This document shows, piece after piece, positions 1 through 8,785 of a DNA stretch of 64,000 nt. Within the stretch, counting starts at the first letter, position 1; each line of letters opens with the position of its first letter. The notes under the pieces are model-generated. The model was not told the origin of the DNA and searched no databases. It saw only the letters and a list, made by a program, of their open reading frames with translations. Both the position numbers and the translations under genes were made by a program. The DNA is from Ovis canadensis (Eukaryota; Chordata; Mammalia; Artiodactyla; Bovidae). The stretch covers positions 30,110,501 through 30,174,500 of the forward strand of contig NC_091255.1 of NCBI RefSeq assembly GCF_042477335.2, in the 5' to 3' direction.

Positions 1-45
1 AGTGAATAAGACACAGTGCTCGCCCCAAGAAATTCATATCATGTG

Positions 46-985
46 ACTGGTTCCAAATAGGAAAAGGTGTACGTCAAGCCTGTATATTGTCACCCTGCTT
101 ATTTAACTTATATGCAGAGTACATCATGAGAAACGCTGGGCTGGAAGAAGCATAAGCTGGAATCAAGATTGCCGGGAGAAATACCAATCACCTCAGATAT
201 GCAGATGACACCACCCTTATGACAGAAAGTGAAGAGGAACTCAAAAGCCTCTTGATGAAAGTGAAAGAGGAGAGTGAAAAAGTTGGCTTAAAGCTCAACA
301 TTCAGAAAATGAAGATCATGGCATCTGGTCCCATCACTTCATGGGAAATGTATGGGAAGACAGTGAAAACAGTGTCAGACTTTATTTTTGGGGGCTCCAA
401 AATCACTGCAGATGGTGATTGCAGCCATGAAATTAAAAGACGCTTACTCCTTGGAAGGAAAGTTATGACCAACCTAGATAGCATATTCAAAAGCAGAGAC
501 ATTACTTTGTCAACAAACGTCTCTCTAGTCAAGGCTGTGGTTTTTCCAGTGGTCATGTATGGATGTAAGAGTTGGACTGTAAAGAAAGCTGAGTGCCGAA
601 GAATTGATACTTTTGAACTGTGGTGTTGGAGAAGGCTCTTGAGAGTCCCTTGGACTGCAAGGAGATCCAACCAGTCCATTCTTAAGGAGATCAGCCCTGG
701 GTGTTCTTTGGAAGGACTGATGCTAAAGCTGAAACTCTAATACTTTGGCCACCTCATGTGAAGAGTTGACTCTTTGGAAAAGACTCTGATGCTAGGAGGG
801 AGTGGGGGCAGGAGGAGAAGGGGACAACAGAGGATGAGATGGCTGGATGGCATCACCGACTCGATGGACGTGAGTTTGAGTGAACTCTGGGAGTTGGTGA
901 TGGACAGGGAGGCCTGGTGTGCTGCAATTCATTGGGTCGCAAAGAGTCGGACACGACTGAGCAACTGAAGTGGACTGAACTGAAT
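46..985 (+). mobile_element. BovB (RTE) LINE, 5'-truncated
   Basis: It encodes the reverse transcriptase C-terminal half (a YADD-like LRYADD context is disrupted near 190) and the BovB 3' domain ([34 protein letters not shown]), and ends in tggactgaactgaa. The open frame from 219 to 740 is interrupted afterwards. It is a dead copy in a CPD intron. Confidence 0.9.
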
Positions 986-994
986 CAAACATGG

Positions 995-1264
995 AAAGTG
1001 AAAGTGAAAGTTGCTCAGTTGTGTCCGACTCTTTGCAAGCCCATGGACTATATATAGTCCATGGAATTCTCCAGGCAAGAATACTGGAGCGGTTGTCCCA
1101 CAACACAGACAGATTCTTTACCAGCAGAGCCACAAGGGAAACCCATGAATACTGGAGTGGGTAGTGTTTCCCTTATCCGGTGGATATTCCTGACCCAGGA
1201 ATTGAACCAGGGTCCTCCTGCATTGCAAGCGGATTCTTTATTAACTGAGCTATCAGGGAAGCAA
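995..1264 (-). mobile_element. Bov-tA SINE, variant with internal duplication
   Basis: Reverse-strand Bov-A body (gttgctcagttgtgtccgac) followed by two tRNA-derived head modules with 'gagccac..gggaa' and 'gagctatcagggaa' ends. It directly follows the BovB tail. Confidence 0.8.
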
Positions 1265-1565
1265 TGGTACTGAATTCCCCTCTCCTGCTTTAAACTGTGC
1301 CTGACTGATTGTGCCTTGTGGGGAGTTAAACAGTTACCTGTTGAATCTACCTGAGGCCATTATATGTGGAGATAATTTGTGTCGTTTTCGATACATTTTC
1401 AGGCTTACAAGGAATATTGTAATTAGGCCACAGTTGCCTCCAAATGTAGTAAAACATACCAAAATAGGTTTGTATTTTTCTGCAGTGACTTGTTAAACTC
1501 ACAGTGCCTTTTAATATAAGAAAGTTGCTTCTCTTCTTGGTCAGATTATCCTGAGGTGAACAGAC

Positions 1566-2505
1566 TAGAGTAGTTCAGTCACTCAGTTGTATCCAGCTTT
1601 TTGCAACCCCATGGACTGCAGCACACCAGGCTTCCCTATCCATCACCAACTCCCAGATTTTGCTCAAACTCATGACCATTGAGTCAGTGATGCCATCTAA
1701 CCATCTCATCCTCTGTCATCCCCTTCTCCTCCCACCTTCAATCTTTCCCAGCATCAGGGTCTTTTCCAGTGAGTCAGTTCTTCACATCAGGTGGCCAGAG
1801 AATTGGAGTTTCATCTTCAATATCAGTCCTTCCAATGAATATTCAGGACTGATTTCCTTTAGGATTGACTGGTTTGATCTCCTTGCAGTCCAAGGGACTC
1901 TCAAGAGTCTTCTTCAACACCACAGTGCAAAAGCATCAGTTCTTCAGCGCTCAGCTTTCTTTATAGTCCAACTCTCACATCCATACATGACTACTGGAAA
2001 AATCATATCTTTGACTAGATGCACCTTTGCTGACAAAGTAATGTCTCTGCTTTTTAATATGCTATCTAGGTTGGTCATAACTTTTCTTCCAAGGAGCAAG
2101 CACCTTTTAATTTCATGGCTGCAGTCACCATCTGCAGTGATTTTGGAGTCCAAGAAAATAAAGCCTGTCACTGTTTCCATTGTTTCCTTACCTATTTGCC
2201 ATGAACTGATGGGACCAGATGACATGATCTTAGCTTTTTGAATGTTGAGTTTTAGGCCAGCTTTTTCACTCTCCTCTTTTACTTTCATTAAGAGGCTCTT
2301 CAGTTCCTCTTCACTTTCTGCCATAAGGGTGGTGTCATCTGCATATCTGAGGTTATTGATATTTCTCCCGGCAATCTTGATTCCAGCTTGTGCTTCCTCC
2401 AGCCCGGCATGTCTCATGATATACTCTGCATCTAAGTTAAATAAGCAAGGTGACCATATATAGCCTTGATGTACTCCTTTCCCTATTTGGGGTGAACAGA
2501 ACCAT
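1566..2505 (-). mobile_element. BovB LINE, antisense to CPD
   Basis: The reverse strand encodes an RT fragment from NLYAE-like sequence through [20 protein letters not shown] to the BovB 3' end at about 1570. It is truncated at 2505, 150 bp before CPD exon A. It is head-on with the BovB at 46-985. Confidence 0.9.
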
Positions 2506-2654
2506 GTACTTAATTATAATAACTCCTTAATCAACTTCCTCAAGGCACAAGATTTACTCAAAGGAAAGGAATGTGATTTCTGTGTCCATAAAATTGAACT
2601 TGGAGAAAAGTCCTTTCGATTTCTCTGCTAACTTCTGAACTTTTCTTTTTGCAG

Positions 2655-2750
2655 TGGAAAACAAAGAGACTCTAAAGCATCTGGCATCTCTTTATGCAAA
2701 TAACCATCCATCGATGCATATGGGTCAGCCCAGTTGCCCCAATAAATCAG
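2655..2750 (+). CDS. CPD: CPD coding exon A (within third CP-like domain)
   Basis: The acceptor is tttttgcag and the donor is gtaggt. The exon enters with two bases of a codon and leaves with one (phase 1 out). It encodes [18 protein letters not shown] and on to SCPNKS, in the third carboxypeptidase-like domain. It begins 150 bp after a minus-strand BovB copy ends. The next intron is only 106 bp. Confidence 0.95.
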
Positions 2751-5700
2751 GTAGGTATTTACCCTACCCTTTGTTATTGTTGTTGCTGTTTGGAGAGAGG
2801 ACAAGGACTTGCCTTATCTGATCTTATTGACACTACATTTCTCAATGCTTTTATAGATGAGAATATTCCAGGAGGAGTAATGCGTGGAGCAGAATGGCAC
2901 AGTCACCTGGGCAGCATGAAGGTATGTTTTATAGAATACAGCGAGAATGGGATTGTAAATACGTACCGGACATGGAATGAAAGAATAGGTGGCTTTTCTG
3001 ATACGGTGAAGTGAATGAACTCGCTCAATACTCTCTAATAATCTAAATGGGAAAAGAATTTGTAAAAGAAAAGATACGTGTATATGTAGAACTGAATCAC
3101 TCTGCTGTATACATGAAACTAACACAACATTGTTAATCAGCTATACTCCAATATAAAATAAAGATATTTTTGAAGAGAAGCAGCCTAAGTTAGTTAGAAT
3201 ATGAGGCGTAATGGAGAGCAACAGAGGATAAGAATGGAAAGAGAGTTTGAGGCTTTGAATGCTTTGTTTTAGTAAGGAATGGGAAGCCATTGAGCTTTCG
3301 AACAGGGATATGGTGACGTGATCTGAGCTGTGCTATGGAAAAATGAATCTCTTAACAGGGGGTTAAGATGGTCTGGAGGAAGGAGAGACTGTGGTGCAGG
3401 GAGACCGGTTTAGAATAGCCTAGACAAGAACAATGAAGGCCGAGACTAGAAAAGTGGCGATGGGGGTGGGGTCAAGGGATGACGTTTCAGAGCTACTGTA
3501 GAGGTGGAGTTCACCAGAGTTGGCGAATTCTAGGTGATAGCAAGAAATCAAAGACAAAAGATTCCATAGCCGTGTGATAAAATGAGTTATTAACTGAACT
3601 GAATCAGGAAGAAGAATTTTGGTAGTCAGGGGAAGGTGGGAAGTTAGGTTTTGGAACTTGTCCACACAAGTAGTTCCTCCCTAAATATTTGCTATATTGC
3701 GGTATGGTAGGCTTGAGCCTCCAGGTTGCAGGTATCAGAGAGTAAGTACTTGTGCTCCTGCCTCTAAGAACTTCGAAAACAGCAGTAACAGCAATGAAGT
3801 TCCAGGATTTAAAGGGAAGCTGACACTCTGCATGTACTTTTCATTTATTCAACAAACCATAAAAACAACCCCTCTACCAACCAGGCACTGTGGGAAGCAC
3901 TGGAGATGTACAAATGAATTAGACATAACCCCGGTCTTAAGAATCCTCTTAGGAGTAGACGTGTTTGTGACTGATTATAATACCAAGGGGTTTATTTATA
4001 TTTGCTGTGAAATGCTTTACACATTCTTTGTTTACATCAGCCAAGTTGTCTTTTTATTCCATTCATCCCATTTGAGCATTACAAAGCCCCATTCTTCCTT
4101 GTGCTTGCTCATCTTCCTACATTTCTTTGTGAATTTTATATTCCAGGATTATAGTGTCACCTACGGCCACTGTCCGGAGATCACAGTGTATACAAGTTGC
4201 TGCTACTTTCCTAGTGCAGCACAACTCCCTTCGTTGTGGGCAGAAAATAAGAAATCTCTGCTCAGCATGTTGGTGGAGGTGAGTAATCCTCTTTTAGAAG
4301 CAAACTGCCAGGAGTATGTTCAATGGAAACATTTATCAGAACGTTTTCTTCATCTCTTAGCAAAATTTCTGCGTTATTATTTTTTAATAATTTTGTTTAT
4401 TTTTATTTATTTATTTCTGGCCGTGCTGGGTCTTCATTGGCGTGCTGGCTTTTCTCTAGCTGGGGCAGGGGACTCCTTTTCATTGCAGCGCTCGGGCTTC
4501 TCTCTGTGGGGGCTTCTCCTGCTGTGGAGCAGGGCTCCAGGGCATGTGGGCTCAGGAGCTGCGGCTCCCAGGCTCTAGAGCACAGGCTCTCAGTAGTTGT
4601 GGCATGGGGGCACAGTTGCTCTGCAGCATGTGGGATCTTCCCAGATCAGGGATCAAACCCATGTCTGACACTGACCGGTGGATTCTTTACCACTGAGCCA
4701 CCAGGGAAGCCTCAATATTATTTATTTTAAATGACATAGAAAGGAGAGTTTTATTCCTTTTATATTGCCTAAATAGGTGCCATGAGTTCACATATCTGCT
4801 GTATGATGAGGTAATTTAACCCTGTGAGATGCTGCAGGTTCTTCCATTGGACTGTCACACAGTGTAACTCCTGAGGTGGGAAGTAAAGCATTCAAGGCAT
4901 AGGAGATTTGGGTTCTAACATTTTAGGCTTGACTATATCAGAGTCCCCTTTTCACTTATTTCCATCTCTGTGCCTCTGCAGCAGTGAATGAGTAGCCAAC
5001 AAGGTCAGAGTCAGTGGGGAGGGAGGAATAAGCCAGCCTTCTGGAGGGTTTTTTGGGGGGGTTTATGTCATGTCTCAAGCTATCACCCCTCAGATATCTG
5101 GCATCATGAAAATGTCGACTAAAAAATTATTCACAGCCTAAAAGTTGCAAGTTATGTTTTATTCGGTGAGAGCTTTTAGGACTTAAAGCCCAGGAGGCAG
5201 CATCTTCAGTAACCCTGAAAGAACTGCTCCAAGGAAGTTGGGGAGCAGCCAGGATATATAGAACTTTTGCTACAAAGGGCAGGTAGTCTTAACATCAGAA
5301 GATTGTTGTTAATTAAAGAAAACCAGATATCTCAAGTTAAGGAAGTTAGCCATTTTCTGTACATGGGAAGATGCAAGAGAGTGAGCCCACTGAGCTCATT
5401 CCTTTGATATGCACCTCAGCTGTCTGGGGCCAGTACACTGTGTTTTCACATTCGGAGTTTTCTCAGGGCTCACCATGAGGAGTGGCTGCAGTCTGATGGC
5501 TGCTAGAAGGCAAGTATTCTTCTGCTTCCTAAGTTCCCTCAGGGCTTACCAGCTCACCATCTGCTGTGGCTACAATCGCTGATGACTGTGACATTCTTTG
5601 TTTGCTGATAGGCAGGCAATATTTCCATTTATCAAAAACACAAATTTATATCTTAAACATTTTTTTTTTCAGGTTCATAAGGGAGTTCATGGATTTGTTA

Positions 5701-8700
5701 AAGATAAGACTGGAAAGCCAATCTCTAAAGCAGTCATTGTGCTCAATGAAGGAATAAAGGTACACACAAAAGACGGAGGTTATTTCCATGTACTGTTAGC
5801 CCCAGGTGTCCATAACATCAATGCCATCGCTGATGGCTATCAGCAACAACATTCACAGGTAAGAAACTCAACTTGAGTGGTATAACGTAAATTCTTGTTA
5901 TTCATAATACTCCTAGAAACAGGAATATATATATGTTAGATATATATGTTAGTTGCCTAGTCGTGTCCAACTCTTTGTGACCCTGTGGACTATAGCCCAC
6001 CAGGCTCCTCTGTCCATGGAATTCTCCAGGCAAAAATACTGAAGTGGGTTGCCATTTCCTTCTTCAAGGGACCTTCCCAACCCAGGGATCAAACCCAGGT
6101 CTCCCACACTGCAGGCAGATTCTTTACTGGCTGAGCCACCAGGGAAGCCTAAGAATACTGGAATGGGTAGCCTATCCCTTCTCCAGGGGATCTTTCCGAC
6201 CCAGAAGTCGAACCGGGGTCTTCTGCATTGCAGGCAGATTCTTTACCAGCTGAGCTACCAGGGATTAAACTTCTGTTTCTTGTTACGAAGCTTGTAGGCA
6301 ACAAAGAAAAAGGGACCATCTCCTGATTATGATAGTTATCTTTCTATCCTTTAGCAACAAAAGGAAATTTTTGTAGCATTTTGTATACTTTAGATGACAA
6401 CCAACCATCTCCTTGGTTTGCTGTAAAGGCCCTAGGAACATAGAGTGGATATAGTATACCATAAGTAATCACTGCAGATAGTGACTGCAGCCATGAAATT
6501 AAAAGACACTTGCTCCTTGGAAGAAAAGTTATGACCAACCTAGATAGCATATTCAAAAGCAGAGACATTACTTTGCCAACTAAGGTCCGTCTAGTCAAGG
6601 CTATGGTTTTTCCTGTGGTCATGTATGGATGTGAGAGTTGGACTGTGAGGAAGGCTGAGCGCCGAAGAATTGATGCTTTTGAACTGTGGTGTTGGAGAAG
6701 ACTCTTGAGAGTTCCTTGGACTGGAAGGAGATCCAACTAGTCCATTCTGAAGGAGATCAGCCCTGGGATTTCTTTGGAAGGAATGATGCTAAAGCTGAAA
6801 CTCCAGTACTTTGGCCACCTCATGCAAAGAGTTGACTCACTGGAAAAAACTCTGATGCTGGGAGGGATTGGGGGCAGGAGGAGAAAGGGATGACCAAGGA
6901 TGAGATGGCCGGATGGCATCACGGACTCGATGGACGTGAGTCTGAGTGAACTCCGGGAGATGGTGATGGACAGGAAGGCCTGGCGTGCTGCAATTCATAG
7001 GGTCGCAAAGAGTCAGACACGATTGAGCAACTGAACTGAACTGAAACTTTTTCCTCATTCTTACATTTTATCTTCCTAGGTCTTTGTGCGCCATGATGCT
7101 GCAAGTTCTGTGGTAATAGTCTTTGACACAGATAACCGGATCTTTGGTTTGCCAAGGGAGCTTGTGGTAACTGTATCAGGTAAATTTTCTGTAGTCGAAG
7201 TTAAAAACTCATCCTGACATTTCAGGTTGAGAGTGGATCAGCTCCACAGTCATTTGAACCTTCTCCTCTACTGTCTCCTACCTAAACATGATTTTCCTGG
7301 AATATTTTCCCATATGTTCTCACAGCTTGCCCCTTCCCCATTTTCTGGTCTATACTCAAATGTCATCTCCACAGAGAGGCCTTCCTCCCTGATTACCCTA
7401 GCTAAAATAATACCCCTATCACTGTCTCTGCCTCACATGTTTGGGTTAAAATACTTCTCACTAGCTGCCATTACATTATATGTTTAGTCATTTATTTGTC
7501 TGTATATTATCTCCCCCACTAAAACATGAGCTCTGACAGGAAAGGGCTTTTATCTGCCTCCCCAGTGCCTAGAACCACGGGTGGCATGTAGTGGGTCTTA
7601 AGGAAGAGCCACTTCACTGTTGGTTGAATGAATGACTTGCAAAGATCATAAGTCCTTTGGACTTTGACTTATATTAGTTCTGTTTTTCCCATGATCCTGG
7701 AAGGAGGGAATATTTGTTTCCTCCAGGATTAATGTGCCGTTGCTTGAATTACTGAAAGTTTAAGAAGGAAAAAATGTGGTAAAACAATAAATACTATGCT
7801 GTATTGTATCTTTGGACACAAAGAACCTTGGTTTGTTTCTAAGGAGAGCTTGAACCTGTTAGAAAATAACCAAGTTTTATTATAGGGTGTGTTGGGGAGA
7901 GATCCTTGGTTGAGAGAGACTCATATTTTTGGAAACATGGGCAAATCATGGGGCCTTTTTTGTGGTGTTTACAGTAGACTAGTTCTTAACTTGAACCAGA
8001 TAAAGCATGAATCACAAAGTGCTTAGAAAGACAGAAGCTGGGATCCAGTTTAAATCTGACTCTGCCACCTATTTGCTATTGTGCCATTAATTTTTATTAT
8101 GATTTTATTAGTTGTATTTTATCATCCTTAGACTCTTATTCTGATGAAAATTTACTGGAAAGGAAAAGTAGAAGTCATTGATTGATTTTAAAAAGCCAGT
8201 TACACAGCATTAGCCATAGTCTGTATTATGGTAAAAGAAAAAAATATATTTGTACACATATACACATGCATGAAGGAAAATTCAGAAAAAATATGCACTA
8301 GGGTTGTTAAAAATGATCTCAGGATAATGGAAATGTGAGGAAGTAGAGTTTGGGGTTTGGGTTTTTAGTATTTTGCTTATTGATAGTTTTCTAATTTTGT
8401 GCATAATACATGTTACTACTTCTATAATAATAAAAGGTTGTTTTTAAGTGCATGAAATAAATAAATGAAGGGAATATGCTAAAAAGTGCCATTGTAAGCA
8501 GCTGCTTATTTGCGTCCTTCAGCTGGAGCTCCACTCACGTGATGGTTCTGTTTGATAGGTGCCACCATGTCGGCATTGATCCTAACAGCTTGCATTATCT
8601 GGTGCATCTGCTCAATCAAGTCTAACAGACACAAGGATGGCTTTCATCGGCTCAGGCAGCATCATGATGAATATGAAGATGAAATTCGCATGATGTCAAC

Positions 8701-8785
8701 TGGCTCCAAGAAGTCTCTCTTAAGCCATGAGTTCCAGGACGAAACAGACACTGAGGAGGAAACGTTATATTCCAGCAAACATTGA
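2655..8785 (+). CDS. CPD: CPD (carboxypeptidase D), 3' part: last six coding exons
   Basis: The coding sequence is spliced from 2655-2750, 2857-2921, 4147-4278, 5673-5858, 7080-7179 and 8559-8785 (806 nt, ending in TGA). All junctions are GT-AG and the phases match, giving one open frame of 267 complete residues plus a split codon at the left edge. CPD is a type I membrane metallocarboxypeptidase that removes C-terminal Lys/Arg from peptides and cycles through the trans-Golgi network. Visible here are the end of the third, inactive carboxypeptidase-like domain, its transthyretin-like subdomain (5673 to about 7150), one transmembrane helix (about 8562-8620) and a cytosolic tail of about 55 residues with an FHRL motif and an acidic C-terminus. 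Upstream exons lie outside the window. If the 21-exon human numbering from memory is right, these are exons 16-21. The reading frame shows no damage. Confidence 0.97.
2857..2921 (+). CDS. CPD: CPD coding exon B
   Basis: This 65-nt exon encodes [22 protein letters not shown], with the first codon completed from exon A. The acceptor is tttatag and the donor gtatgt. It ends on a codon boundary, as exon C requires. The GGVMRGAEW block is typical of the M14 N/E carboxypeptidase fold. Confidence 0.95.
3070..3170 (+). repeat. Artiodactyl L1 3' end fragment
   Basis: The tail tacatgaaactaacacaac, then gctatactccaatataaaat, is the usual end of ruminant L1 3' UTRs. It lies in the CPD intron after exon B. 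Confidence 0.6.
3171..3835. other. CPD intron sequence, partly old repeat
   Basis: Positions 3180-3560 (agggagaccggtttagaata, ggtggagttcaccagagttgg) resemble a diverged interspersed repeat that I cannot assign. No exon was found. Confidence 0.35.
3836..3950 (+). repeat. L2-like fragment
   Basis: tttattcaacaaacc, then accaggcactgtgggaagca, matches the common 'ttcattcaacaaatatttattgag..ccaggcactgt' old-repeat sequence. Confidence 0.45.
4147..4278 (+). CDS. CPD: CPD coding exon C (end of pseudo-catalytic domain III)
   Basis: The exon is 132 nt (44 codons) with acceptor attccag and donor gtgagt. It encodes [19 protein letters not shown] and on to LLSMLVE. In active family members the catalytic glutamate lies in an E-L-S-C context. 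Here the equivalent position is the tyrosine codon at 4189-4191 (V-Y-T-S-C), as expected for the inactive third domain of CPD. A longer open frame that reads through this exon from 3697 to 4578 is an accident of intron sequence. Confidence 0.96.
4380..4713 (-). mobile_element. CHR-type SINE (tRNA-derived)
   Basis: A T-rich end, gctgggtcttcattggcgtg, gctcccaggctctagagcac and the head gattctttaccactgagcca mark a reverse-strand CHR-2-like element, 100 bp after CPD exon C. Confidence 0.8.
5110..5595 (-). mobile_element. Solo LTR remnant of an endogenous retrovirus, antisense to CPD
   Basis: Read on the minus strand it shows LTR structure: a U3-like region, a TATA box (complement of 5254-5260), about 95 bp further an AATAAA signal (complement of 5158-5163), then aacttgcaacttttaggctg. 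No internal retroviral genes flank it. Edges are approximate: TG..CA ends could be 5113 and 5593, but I found no matching target duplication. The family is not assigned. Confidence 0.6.
5673..5858 (+). CDS. CPD: CPD coding exon D (transthyretin-like subdomain)
   Basis: The exon is 186 nt (62 codons) with a T-rich tract, cag acceptor and gtaaga donor. It encodes [16 protein letters not shown], then [16 protein letters not shown], then GYQQQHSQ: the seven-strand transthyretin-like beta barrel that follows each CPD carboxypeptidase domain. An antisense LTR remnant ends about 80 bp upstream of the acceptor. Confidence 0.96.
5950..6265 (-). mobile_element. Bov-tA SINE, variant with internal duplication
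   Basis: Bov-A body (gttgcctagtcgtgtccaac), then two tRNA-type heads ending tgagccaccagggaagcc and tgagctaccagggatt, the same layout as 995-1264. It lies just after CPD exon D. Confidence 0.85.
6465..7048 (+). mobile_element. BovB LINE 3' fragment abutting a CPD splice acceptor
   Basis: It starts at atcactgcagatagtgactg and runs to the 3' end ctgaactgaactgaaac. It encodes RT C-terminal residues ([20 protein letters not shown]). The insertion ends 31 bp before CPD exon E. Confidence 0.9.
7080..7179 (+). CDS. CPD: CPD coding exon E (end of beta barrel, juxtamembrane)
   Basis: This 100-nt exon encodes [19 protein letters not shown] and [12 protein letters not shown], then one base of the glycine completed by exon F. 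The acceptor is cttcctag with a pyrimidine tract from 7048. The donor is gtaaat, which is weaker than consensus. A BovB 3' end abuts the pyrimidine tract. Confidence 0.96.
7225..7640 (+). repeat. L2 LINE 3' end
   Basis: Diverged L2: ctccccagtgcctagaacca, tggcatgtagtgggtcttaa and the terminal ttggttgaatgaatgac pattern. It lies in the CPD intron after exon E. Confidence 0.7.
7641..8558. other. Last CPD intron, mostly unique
   Basis: AT-rich sequence. A MIR-like scrap is at about 8030-8095 (gaagctgggatccagtttaa, ctgactctgccacctatttg). Nothing else was recognised. Confidence 0.4.
8559..8785 (+). CDS. CPD: CPD terminal coding exon (transmembrane helix and cytosolic tail)
   Basis: The acceptor is gtttgatag, with a poor pyrimidine tract. 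The exon encodes the transmembrane segment [18 protein letters not shown], the basic stop-transfer SIKSNRHK and the tail. The tail carries FHRL, the acidic stretch EYEDEIR, a di-leucine (KKSLLSHEF) and a terminal acidic Ser/Thr cluster ([15 protein letters not shown]) of the kind used for TGN/endosome sorting and casein kinase 2 phosphorylation. The stop codon TGA is at 8783-8785. Confidence 0.97.

Noticed and set aside
219..740. Long open frames coding for reverse-transcriptase-like protein (also at 1944-2417, 32474-32860, 38251-40616, 45603-46267, 62678-63319)
   Set aside because: They are decayed BovB pieces with truncation and stops, not host genes. They are annotated as mobile elements.
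3697..4578. 293-codon open frame
   Set aside because: It is intron sequence read through CPD exon C and on into a CHR SINE. Only 4147-4278 is coding.
5113..5593. TG..CA ends and target duplication for the LTR
   Set aside because: The terminal dinucleotides fit, but the flanks (tgaaaa and ttcttt) do not match, so exact edges are not claimed.
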